Assembly: GCA_031263835.1 (NCBI GenBank)
Contig: JAISEZ010000032.1
Span: 1-10,277, forward strand
From: Tannerella sp.
GTDB lineage: Bacteria > Bacteroidota > Bacteroidia > Bacteroidales > Tannerellaceae
Direction: 5' to 3'
DNA: 10,277 nucleotides
Both the position numbers and the translations under genes were made by a program. The notes below the pieces were generated by a model. That model did not search any database, had not been told where the DNA came from, and worked only from the letters and a program-made list of their open reading frames with translations. Shown here in pieces: positions 1-6,008 of this stretch. The first letter of the stretch is position 1; every line of letters begins with the position of its first letter.

Positions 1-48
1 TCATGCTCTTTTTTTTATTCAATTCCTATTTATTTCTGAATTCGGGGC

Positions 49-80
49 GCAAGATACGCCCTTTTTTCTATCCGTGCAAC
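49..80 (-). promoter_or_regulatory. Possible promoter for a minus-strand gene leaving the window
   Basis: On the minus strand TATCTTGC (49-56) resembles the Bacteroidetes -7 box TAnnTTTGC with one T missing. GTTG (77-80) lies 20 bp upstream, where the -33 TTTG element is expected. A minus-strand ATG stands at 2-4 behind an A-rich run, so a gene may begin at the left edge. Only its start codon would be visible, so its product cannot be named. Confidence 0.35.
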
Positions 81-165
81 TTTTCCCTCGAAAAATATTT
101 CAGCCTCTAATTTAACGATAAAGCAAAAGATTAAATGTCAATGCGTTTCGACAGGGCGTGTTGAT

Positions 166-189
166 AAAGTATGCTGTAAAACATACTTT
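166..189. repeat. Perfect 8-bp inverted repeat
   Basis: The arms aaagtatg (166-173) and catacttt (182-189) are exact complements around an 8-base loop. No U-tract follows on either strand, so a terminator is unlikely. It lies behind the possible leftward promoter and could be an operator or a small hairpin. Function is not known. Confidence 0.5.
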
Positions 190-192
190 GAT

Positions 193-227
193 AGTGATTA
201 ATGATTAGTGGTTAGTGATTAGTGGTG
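193..227. repeat. Degenerate 7-bp tandem repeat, five units
   Basis: Five consecutive 7-mers read agtgatt, aatgatt, agtggtt, agtgatt and agtggtg. They lead into tgcgaatcgg, which resembles the atgcgaatcag end of the 184-bp repeats found elsewhere in the window. It may be a diverged edge of the same repeat family. Confidence 0.55.
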
Positions 228-232
228 CGAAT

Positions 233-270
233 CGGCAGTAAAAAAGGTTGAAGGCGCGATAACGGCTCGC
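233..270 (+). repeat. Dispersed repeat, left copy
   Basis: This stretch contains cggcagt, an A-run, gaaggcgc and then gataacggctcgc. The same blocks occur in the same order on the opposite strand at 9384-9429, with 13 bp exactly shared (258-270 against 9384-9396) and indels between blocks. It appears to be a diverged inverted copy of one intergenic repeat. Confidence 0.4.
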
Positions 271-277
271 ACAGAAC

Positions 278-316
278 TGCCGTGCAGCTACTCCCGGAGA
301 GAGCAGCTGCACGGCA
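278..316. repeat. Perfect 12-bp inverted repeat (strong hairpin)
   Basis: The arms tgccgtgcagct (278-289) and agctgcacggca (305-316) pair exactly around a 15-base loop. No T-run follows on either strand, so this is not a classical intrinsic terminator. The surrounding 320-484 has no supportable gene. It holds two similar direct stretches, gacgacattgggct near 330 and gcgacatcgggct near 446, which suggests non-coding repeat DNA. Confidence 0.6.
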
Positions 317-484
317 AATCCTTAAATTGACGACATTGGGCTGCGCCTGCGGCGTGATGCGACCGTTTGAATTGCATCCGTTTGCGGACATTCCCGCACA
401 CTTCGCGGGTGTTTCCATTTGATTGGCGACAACAATCCGAAATCTGCGACATCGGGCTGTTGAAGTTACAGGCATTCTTTCGTC

Positions 485-1465
485 TCACAGCGTTGACAGC
501 GCCCTGTCAACGACGGCAACCGTTTTCCCGAAACCGGTATCGAGCGCTTGCCGGGGCGTGCAGCCGCTCCAGTAGGAGGGGTTGAAAAGTTCCAGCGACA
601 GGGCGCCTCTGAAACCGCACCGGTAAAGCGCCGGAATGACCTCGTCGAACGGACATATCCCGTCGCCCGGATAGACGCGATCCGAATCCTGGACGGTCTC
701 CGCCGGGATATCGCCGGGATAGTCGTTGATGTGGAACACCGGCAGACTGGCGCCGTTGAGCAGCGACAGGGCGCTGAACGGATTGCCGCCTGCGTGCAGA
801 TGATAGAAATCAAGCAGCAGCTGCGCATCGGGACAGGAACTGACGGAAGCGATGGCCAGCACTTTCCACAGCCTGTTCAGCGTCCCGTGTCCCCAGAGTT
901 CCAGCAGGGGCGTCACCCCGAAGGACTGCCCCATGCGCACGATTTCAGCATACTGGCGGCCGTAAAGTTCCAGACTGTCGGGCTGGAATACGTCCAGACC
1001 GACTCCGGTGGCCGCAATATGGCGTCCTCCGAGTTGCGCCGCGAGCGCCATGTCCTTCTTCATCTGTTCCATTCCCTGCGCGCTTGTTTGGGCGTCATTG
1101 CTCAGCCAGCCCGAAAAGGCAATCAGGTTCTCCAGTATCAAACCGCTGTCATCGAGCAGCGCCTTCAACGCCCCGGCGTCTCCTCCTTCCTGCACATAGC
1201 GGTATGCGTCGCTTATCCACAGTTCAATTCCTTCAAAACCGGCCGCCGCCGAGAGCCTGATCTGTTCCCTTAGCGGCAGTTTGAATCCGGAAAGGGTCGA
1301 TACGTTAATACTTATCCGGAAAGGACGCTTTTTCTCCGGTTGCGGCTTTTCGTCCCTGCCCGGAGCGACCGTGCAGGACACAGCGGGAAGCGTCATCCCC
1401 AGCGCCGTTATCCGCTGCAGGAATGTACGTCTCGATGACGGCTGAATATCCGATAGATTATTCAT
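485..1465 (-). CDS. Tat-exported sugar phosphate isomerase/epimerase-like TIM-barrel protein
   Basis: A 326-residue protein of the AP endonuclease 2-like TIM-barrel fold (sugar phosphate isomerase/epimerase, hydroxypyruvate isomerase-like). The N-terminus carries a twin-arginine motif SRRTFLQ near residue 12, a short hydrophobic stretch and a Cys in LPAVSC that could be a lipoprotein attachment site, although the lipobox is not ideal. Export, possibly as a Tat lipoprotein, is therefore inferred. The barrel shows the ordered metal-ligand motifs expected of the fold: LLELWG, LLDFYHLHAG, FHINDYPGD and, near the C-terminus, LSLELFNPSYW. The ATG at 1463-1465 was chosen because it places the Tat motif close to the start; an ATG at 1588 would add 41 residues read from the 184-bp repeat. 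Substrate is unknown; such proteins in Bacteroidetes often accompany sugar catabolism, but no sugar genes adjoin it here. No clear promoter or terminator was found. Confidence 0.88.
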   Translation of the reverse strand: MNNLSDIQPSSRRTFLQRITALGMTLPAVSCTVAPGRDEKPQPEKKRPFRISINVSTLSGFKLPLREQIRLSAAAGFEGIELWISDAYRYVQEGGDAGALKALLDDSGLILENLIAFSGWLSNDAQTSAQGMEQMKKDMALAAQLGGRHIAATGVGLDVFQPDSLELYGRQYAEIVRMGQSFGVTPLLELWGHGTLNRLWKVLAIASVSSCPDAQLLLDFYHLHAGGNPFSALSLLNGASLPVFHINDYPGDIPAETVQDSDRVYPGDGICPFDEVIPALYRCGFRGALSLELFNPSYWSGCTPRQALDTGFGKTVAVVDRALSTL

Positions 1466-1507
1466 GATGTCCAATTTATATGTTGATTCGTTATGATTCC
1501 GGTGCAA

Positions 1508-1691
1508 ATGCGAATCAGTAGTTAGTAGGGGCGAAATGCTTTCGCCCACAGGGCAGCCGGCGGGAAAGCCGCATATCTCCTCCCACACAGGGATACGGTA
1601 TCAGGCACTGCATCTGCCGGGGCCATTTGATTTTGTATATGAACCGATGTATCATTCTACTAACTACTATCTACTAACTACTGATTCGCAT
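1508..1691. repeat. 184-bp MITE-like repeat, copy 1
   Basis: The element begins atgcgaatcag and ends ctgattcgcat. Its terminal 21 bp (1508-1528 and 1671-1691) are perfect inverted repeats. Inside, gggcgaaa (1529-1536) and tttcgccc (1540-1547) form a tight hairpin. A second, same-orientation copy lies at 5179-5480. No transposase is encoded and no convincing target duplication flanks this copy. It starts 8 bp past the stop codon of the ABC-F gene and fills most of the gap to the next gene, so it may affect mRNA ends. Confidence 0.8.
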
Positions 1692-1699
1692 AAATTCTT

Positions 1700-3565
1700 T
1701 TACGCCCACTCGCTCAGTTCCAGCCAGCGGTTGGTTTTCAGGTCGATTGCGTCGATTATTTCGGCGATGCGCCGGGCCTGACGGGTGAGTTCGTCGTGCG
1801 GCAGGCTGCCGCTGCTTAACGCCGTTTCCAGCTGCATCTTTTCCTCTTCAAGAGCGGCGATGGCCGGCTCAAGAGACTCAAATTCGCGCCTTTCCTGCCA
1901 GGTCAGTTTCTTCTTCGATTCCTTTCCGGCGCGGACAGCCGGCGTTTTCTTCGGCCCGGACGCTGCCTCTTTCTGCGCTTTCGGCTGCTCCTCCTTCCAC
2001 GCGCGGTACTGCGTATAATTCCCCGGAAAATCCTGAATCTCCCCGTTCCCGTGGAAAACGAAAAGATGATTTACCGTCTTGTCCATAAAATACCGGTCGT
2101 GCGAGACGACTATCAGGCAGCCCTTGAAACCTTGCAGGTATTCCTCAAGCACGTTCAGCGTCACGATGTCCAGGTCGTTCGTCGGCTCGTCGAGCACAAG
2201 GAAATTCGGGTTTCGCATCAGTACGGTACAAAGATACAGCCGCCGTTTCTCGCCGCCGCTCAACTTGTGTACATACTGATGCTGGCGGTCGGGCGCAAAC
2301 AGGAAATGATTCAAAAACTGCGAGACAGCCAGCGTTTTACCGTCGCCCAGGGTGATGTATTCGGCGATGTCCTGTACCAGGTCGATGACTTTCCGGTTTT
2401 CATCCGGCAGAAGCCCTTCCTGACTGTAATAGCCGAAACGGACGGTCTCGCCGATATCGAAATGACCGCTGTCGGGCGCCACCTCCCCGACCAGCATCTT
2501 AATAAAGGTTGATTTCCCTGTTCCGTTGTCGCCGATGATTCCCAGTTTCTCGTAGCGGGCAAACGTATAGTTGAAATCCCGCAGCATCCATTGGCCGTCG
2601 TATTTTTTGGAGACATTGACCGCTTCAAAAATCCTGGAACCGATGTAAACCGGCTGAACATTCAGCCGGAGCGTCCCGGCGTCCGGCCGCTGCTTCGCCT
2701 TTTCTTCCAGTTCGTAAAAAGCGTCAATACGGTATTTGGCTTTTGTACCCCGCGCCTGCGGCTGACGGCGCATCCAGTCCAGTTCCCTGCGCAGCAGGTT
2801 GTTTGCCCGTTCGATTTCCGCATTCCGGGCGCCGACGCGTTCGCTCCGCTTCTCCAGATAGTAGCTGTAATTGCCCCTGTACGGGTAAATTTCCCGGTTG
2901 TCAATCTCCAGTATTTCACTGCATACGCGGTCAAGGAAATAGCGGTCGTGCGTGACCATCAGGAGGCTGATGTGCGAGCGTCCCAGATAACCCTCCAGCC
3001 ATTCTATCATCTCCAGGTCAAGGTGATTGGTCGGCTCGTCCAGCAAAAGCAGTTCCGGTTCGGTAATCAGCACATTGGCGAGGGCGACCCGCTTCAGCTG
3101 TCCGCCGGACAGCTGCCCCGTTTTCCGGTCGAAACGGTCTATTTTCAGCCGGGAAAGAATCTGTTTGGCCTTCCGTTCGTAATCCCAGGCCTTGGCATGT
3201 TCCATCCGCGTCATCAAATCGTCGGGGAGGACCGGATTTTCCGCCGTCATCGCCGCTTCGTATTCGGCAATCAGCCGCACCGTCGGATGGGAAGAATAGA
3301 AGCAGGCCTCCAGCACGGTCTGTTCTTCGGGATAACAGGGGATTTGCTCCAGATAGCCGACACGCAGGTCGTTGCGGAAGACCGCCGCGCCTTCGTCATG
3401 ACTTTCCTTTCCGGCGAGGATGTTCAGCAGCGTCGTTTTGCCGACGCCGTTGCCGGCAATCAGGCCGATTTTCTGTCCCTGCGTGATGCCGAAGGTGATG
3501 TCGCGGAACAGCACCCGGTCGCCAAAACTCTTCGTCAACCCGTCAACCTGCAAATAACTGACCAT
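1700..3565 (-). CDS. ABC-F family ATPase, Uup-like
   Basis: A 621-residue cytoplasmic protein with two ABC ATPase domains and no membrane segment, the hallmark of ABC-F ribosome-associated factors. Domain 1 has Walker A AGNGVGKT (37-44, Ala in place of the usual first Gly), signature LSGGQ (152-156), Walker B ending DE at 176-177 and H-loop His206. An inter-domain linker, charged and partly helical, spans about 230-300. Domain 2 has Walker A GDNGTGKST (345-353), LSGGE (435-439), Walker B DE at 459-460 followed by PTNDLD, and His489. After a Lys/Ala-rich stretch (about 525-555), residues 555-615 look like the C-terminal coiled coil of Uup proteins. Family members bind ribosomes near the E site and some give antibiotic protection; Uup is also linked to transposon excision. 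Nothing here points specifically to resistance. The ATG lies 18 bp after the guaB stop, indicating co-transcription. Confidence 0.95.
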   Translation of the reverse strand: MVSYLQVDGLTKSFGDRVLFRDITFGITQGQKIGLIAGNGVGKTTLLNILAGKESHDEGAAVFRNDLRVGYLEQIPCYPEEQTVLEACFYSSHPTVRLIAEYEAAMTAENPVLPDDLMTRMEHAKAWDYERKAKQILSRLKIDRFDRKTGQLSGGQLKRVALANVLITEPELLLLDEPTNHLDLEMIEWLEGYLGRSHISLLMVTHDRYFLDRVCSEILEIDNREIYPYRGNYSYYLEKRSERVGARNAEIERANNLLRRELDWMRRQPQARGTKAKYRIDAFYELEEKAKQRPDAGTLRLNVQPVYIGSRIFEAVNVSKKYDGQWMLRDFNYTFARYEKLGIIGDNGTGKSTFIKMLVGEVAPDSGHFDIGETVRFGYYSQEGLLPDENRKVIDLVQDIAEYITLGDGKTLAVSQFLNHFLFAPDRQHQYVHKLSGGEKRRLYLCTVLMRNPNFLVLDEPTNDLDIVTLNVLEEYLQGFKGCLIVVSHDRYFMDKTVNHLFVFHGNGEIQDFPGNYTQYRAWKEEQPKAQKEAASGPKKTPAVRAGKESKKKLTWQERREFESLEPAIAALEEEKMQLETALSSGSLPHDELTRQARRIAEIIDAIDLKTNRWLELSEWA

Positions 3566-3583
3566 CCGCTTCGCTGGGGAGAA

Positions 3584-5077
3584 TTAGTTCTGTTCCTTGA
3601 GGATGACGTCGTGCGCGCCGCCCTCGACAATGCTGGTGGACGATACCAGCGTGATTTTGGCATGTTGCTGAAGAGCCTTGAGGGTGATGGCGCCGCAGCT
3701 GCACATGGTCGCCCTGATTTTCCCCAGCGTAATGGCCAGGTTATCCTTCATTTTTCCGGCATAGGGGACATAGCTGTCCACGCCTTCCTCAAACTTCAGC
3801 GACTCCGTTCCGCCCATGTCGTAGCGCTGCCAGTTCTGGGCGCGGTTTGACCCTTCGCCCCAGTATTCCTTCACATAATTGTTGCCGATGCGCAGCGTTT
3901 TGGTAGGCGACTCGTCGAAGCGGGCGAAATAGCGTCCCATCATCAGGAAATCCGCTCCCATGGCCAGCGCCAGCACCATGTGGCAGTCGTGCACCAGACC
4001 GCCGTCGCTGCAAATGGGGATGTAGATACCCGTCCGGCGATAGTGTTCATCGCGTGCCTGAACCACGTCAATCAGGGCTGTTGCCTGTCCGCGGCCGATG
4101 CCTTTCTGTTCGCGCGTGATGCAGATGGAACCGCCTCCGATGCCGACTTTGATAAAGTCCGCGCCGGCGGCAACCAGGTAACGGAAACCGTCGCTGTCGA
4201 CCACATTTCCGGCGCCCACCGGCACGCTGTCGCCATACGTGCGCTTAATCCACTGCAACGTTTCCTGCTGCCATTCGGAATAGCCGTCGGAGGAATCGAT
4301 GCACAGCACGTCCACGCCGGCCTCCACCAGCGCCGGCACCCGCTCGCGATAGTCGCGCGTATTGATGCCCGCCCCGACAATCAGCTGCTTGGTTTCGTCG
4401 GACAGCTCGTCGGGATTGTCGCGATGGCTGTCATAATCTTTCCGGAAGACAAAATAAACCAGATTCTGGTCTCTGTCGATAATCGGCAACGTGTTCAGTT
4501 TATGCTCCCAGAGGGTTTGATTGGCTTCGCTGAGCGAAATGCCCGACGGCCCGACTATCAGCTTGGAAAAGGGCGTCATAAAGTCCCTGACCTTCATGTC
4601 CATCGGGTCTTTTTCCGTCCGGTAGTCGCGGCTGGTGACCAGTCCCAGCAATTTCCCGTTACAGGTGCCGTCGTGGGTCACGCCGATGGTCGAATGTCCC
4701 GTCTTTTTCACCGTCCGGAGGACATCGGCCAGCGTATCTTCGGGCGTCAGGTTCGAGTCGCTGATTACAAACCCGGCCTTGAATTTCTTTACCCTGCGCA
4801 CCATGCCGGCCTGAGCGGCGACGGGCTGCGAACCGAAAATGAACGACAGTCCGCCGTTGTGCGCCAGTTCGATAGCCAGCTCGGGGCCGGAAACGGACTG
4901 CATGATGGCCGACACAAAGGGGATATTCAGCATGATAGCCGGTTTTTTATTTTTCGCATGTTTCACTAAGGGCGTTTTCAACGAAACGTTGGAAGGGATA
5001 CATTTTTTGGTCGTCAGACCGGGGACTAACAGATATTCCCCGAAAGTTCTGGATACATCGTCTAAATAAACTGCCAT
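3584..5077 (-). CDS. guaB: IMP dehydrogenase
   Basis: Oxidises IMP to XMP with NAD+, the committed step of guanine nucleotide synthesis in the cytoplasm. The 497 residues show the TIM barrel interrupted by a CBS-domain region at about 105-225. The catalytic loop [12 protein letters not shown] has Cys319. The NAD/IMP barrel motifs GAGNVV (288-293) and CSDGG (356-360) are present. The mobile flap holds the Arg418-Tyr419 dyad (NWQRYD) and [12 protein letters not shown], which supports IMPDH over GMP reductase. The start [20 protein letters not shown] and the residue numbers of Cys, Arg and Tyr match the Tritrichomonas foetus-type enzyme as remembered, not the common bacterial form. A -7-like box lies about 28 bp upstream. 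It is the first gene of a two-gene unit with the ABC-F ATPase. Confidence 0.95.
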   Translation of the reverse strand: MAVYLDDVSRTFGEYLLVPGLTTKKCIPSNVSLKTPLVKHAKNKKPAIMLNIPFVSAIMQSVSGPELAIELAHNGGLSFIFGSQPVAAQAGMVRRVKKFKAGFVISDSNLTPEDTLADVLRTVKKTGHSTIGVTHDGTCNGKLLGLVTSRDYRTEKDPMDMKVRDFMTPFSKLIVGPSGISLSEANQTLWEHKLNTLPIIDRDQNLVYFVFRKDYDSHRDNPDELSDETKQLIVGAGINTRDYRERVPALVEAGVDVLCIDSSDGYSEWQQETLQWIKRTYGDSVPVGAGNVVDSDGFRYLVAAGADFIKVGIGGGSICITREQKGIGRGQATALIDVVQARDEHYRRTGIYIPICSDGGLVHDCHMVLALAMGADFLMMGRYFARFDESPTKTLRIGNNYVKEYWGEGSNRAQNWQRYDMGGTESLKFEEGVDSYVPYAGKMKDNLAITLGKIRATMCSCGAITLKALQQHAKITLVSSTSIVEGGAHDVILKEQN

Positions 5078-5104
5078 ACGTCAACTGTTTTACGGAATAC
5101 GGCG

Positions 5105-5112
5105 CAAAGATA
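5105..5112 (-). promoter_or_regulatory. Promoter -7 box of guaB
   Basis: The minus strand reads TATCTTTG followed by C, an exact match to the Bacteroidetes TAnnTTTGC box, 27 bp before the guaB ATG. No good TTTG -33 element is present 19-21 bp upstream, so the call rests on the -7 box and the position. Confidence 0.55.
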
Positions 5113-5178
5113 GGCATTTTTGCCGGAAACGCTGAATCCCGCAGAGGGAAAATAGCCCCCCCCTGCCAACTGTTTTTT

Positions 5179-5480
5179 ATGCGAATCAGTAGTTATACTT
5201 CACACGGCATGGATATAAAATTCAAAGATTCAATCATTCAAAGATTCAAGGGTTTCCGGTGGAAATGACTGTTGGGTCAATGCACAAAACCATGCCGCGT
5301 GCAGTATAGTAGTCAGTAGGGGCGAAACGCTTTCGCCCGCAGGGCAGCCGGCGGGAAAGCCGCATATCTCCCACACAGAGATACGGTATCAGGCGCTGCA
5401 TCTGCCGGGGCCATTTGATTTTGTATATGAACCGATGTATCCATTCTACTAACTACTATCTACTAACTACTGATTCGCAT
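5179..5480. repeat. 184-bp repeat, copy 2, interrupted by a 115-bp insertion
   Basis: This copy has the same ends, orientation and interior as 1508-1691, but is split after its first 15 bp by the element at 5194-5308. Removing the insertion and one 5-bp duplication leaves 182 bp. The 2-bp difference is explained by a 3-bp deletion near 5370 and a 1-bp insertion near 5440. Its outer ends lie between tta triplets (5177-5179 area and 5480-5482), a possible target duplication that copy 1 lacks. Confidence 0.8.
5194..5308. mobile_element. 115-bp MITE-like insertion with 5-bp target duplication
   Basis: The ends are 19-bp imperfect inverted repeats (5194-5212 and 5290-5308, 17 of 19 matching), starting tatact and ending agtata. 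The sequence gtagt occurs immediately on both sides (5189-5193 and 5309-5313). The uninterrupted sequence at 1508-1530 shows the likely empty site. Inside, 5220-5251 is an 8-bp tandem repeat of four units (attcaaag, attcaatc, attcaaag, attcaagg). It encodes no protein, so any movement would need a transposase supplied from elsewhere. Confidence 0.75.
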
Positions 5481-5488
5481 TAACTATA

Positions 5489-5821
5489 AAAAAAGACGGA
5501 AGATGAAATTTTTCGGGAAAGACGAAAAAACACGCACGTGAATGAAAAATCCACGCACGTGGTTGGAATGACCACGCACGTGGATGAAATAAACACGCGC
5601 GTGGATAAAAAAAACACGCACGTGAATGAAAAATCCACGCGCGTGGTTGGAATGATCACGCACGTGGTTGAAATAAACACGTGCGTGGATAAAAAAAACA
5701 CGCACGTGAATAAAAAAAACACGCGCGTAGTTGGAATGACCACGCGCGTGGTTGAAATAAACACGTGCGTGGATAAAAAAAACACGCACGTGTTTTTCGG
5801 CCTCCGGCACCCGTCTTTTTT
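5489..5821. other. 333-bp inverted-repeat-bounded element carrying a palindrome array
   Basis: aaaaaagacgg at 5489-5499 is matched exactly by ccgtctttttt at 5811-5821. A second inner pair, cgaaaaaacacg before the first palindrome and cgtgtttttcg after the last, is also inverted. Between them lies the 13-unit array. The paired ends suggest that the array and its flanks form one unit that folds or moves as a whole. No target duplication was seen and no gene is encoded convincingly. Confidence 0.55.
5531..5792. repeat. Array of 13 palindromic 10-mers at exactly 21-bp period
   Basis: Thirteen copies of CACG-YR-CGTG start at 5531, 5552, 5573, 5594, 5615, 5636, 5657, 5678, 5699, 5720, 5741, 5762 and 5783. 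The centre is CA in seven, CG in four and TG in two; unit 10 ends in CGTA. The 11-bp spacers recur in the order aatgaaaaatc, gttggaatgac, gwtgaaataaa, gataaaaaaaa, which gives an 84-bp higher-order repeat present three times plus a final 10-mer. It is not CRISPR: the units are too short and the spacers are related to one another. Because 21 is a multiple of 3, several frames stay open across it, encoding 7-residue repeats such as VDKKNTH. No ribosome-binding site or family match supports a protein. Confidence 0.92.
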
Positions 5822-5834
5822 GTGCTCAAAATTA

Positions 5835-5900
5835 GATTCAAGGGTTTCCGGCGGGAATGACTGTTGGGTCAATGCACAAAACCATGCTGCGTGCAGTATA
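5835..5900. repeat. Partial second copy of the MITE-like element (right half)
   Basis: These 66 bp match 5243-5308 at 63 positions without gaps and end in the same gtgcagtata. The left inverted repeat is absent; weaker similarity runs back only to about 5826. The palindrome element therefore lies between two direct copies of this sequence. Confidence 0.85.
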
Positions 5901-5952
5901 ATTTGACGGAAGAGGTAATACCCCTCCCCACAAGGGATGGGTGGGTTGGTTC

Positions 5953-5990
5953 AAAAAAAGCCCGCCTGAACAGTTGTCGGCGGGCTTTTT
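5953..5990 (-). terminator. Intrinsic terminator of the rplM-tsf operon
   Basis: The stem gcccgcc (5960-5966) pairs with ggcgggc (5979-5985) over a 12-base loop. On the minus strand it is followed by seven T residues, 19 bp past the tsf stop. Five T residues follow on the plus strand, so it may act in both directions. Confidence 0.92.
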
Positions 5991-6008
5991 CAGAAATGGA
6001 GTGTGTGT

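Noticed and set aside
212..475. Cys-rich small protein on the minus strand
   Set aside because: It runs through hairpin and repeat DNA with no start context; it looks like repeat-derived spurious coding.
548..1273. Long plus-strand frame opposite the isomerase gene
   Set aside because: It is an antisense shadow; the minus strand encodes a protein with a clear fold and metal motifs.
1529..1547. Intrinsic terminator for the ABC-F gene
   Set aside because: The hairpin gggcgaaa/tttcgccc has no T-run after it in the minus direction and is an internal part of a repeat also found elsewhere.
2591..3850. Long plus-strand frame across the ABC-F/guaB junction
   Set aside because: It runs antisense to two confident genes and has no recognisable domain.
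5531..5792. CRISPR array
   Set aside because: The repeated unit is a 10-bp palindrome and the 11-bp spacers belong to four recurring types; there are no unique spacers, no leader and no cas genes.
5531..5792. ParB parS sites, because the cores include CACGTG-like sequence
   Set aside because: The parS consensus flanks (TGTTTC...GAAACA) are absent, most cores lack CACGTG in the right context, and no parAB genes are nearby.
5538..5906. A real repeat protein on the plus or minus strand of the array
   Set aside because: Open frames follow from the 21-bp period; no ribosome-binding site, no family match, and unit differences are mostly amino-acid changing.
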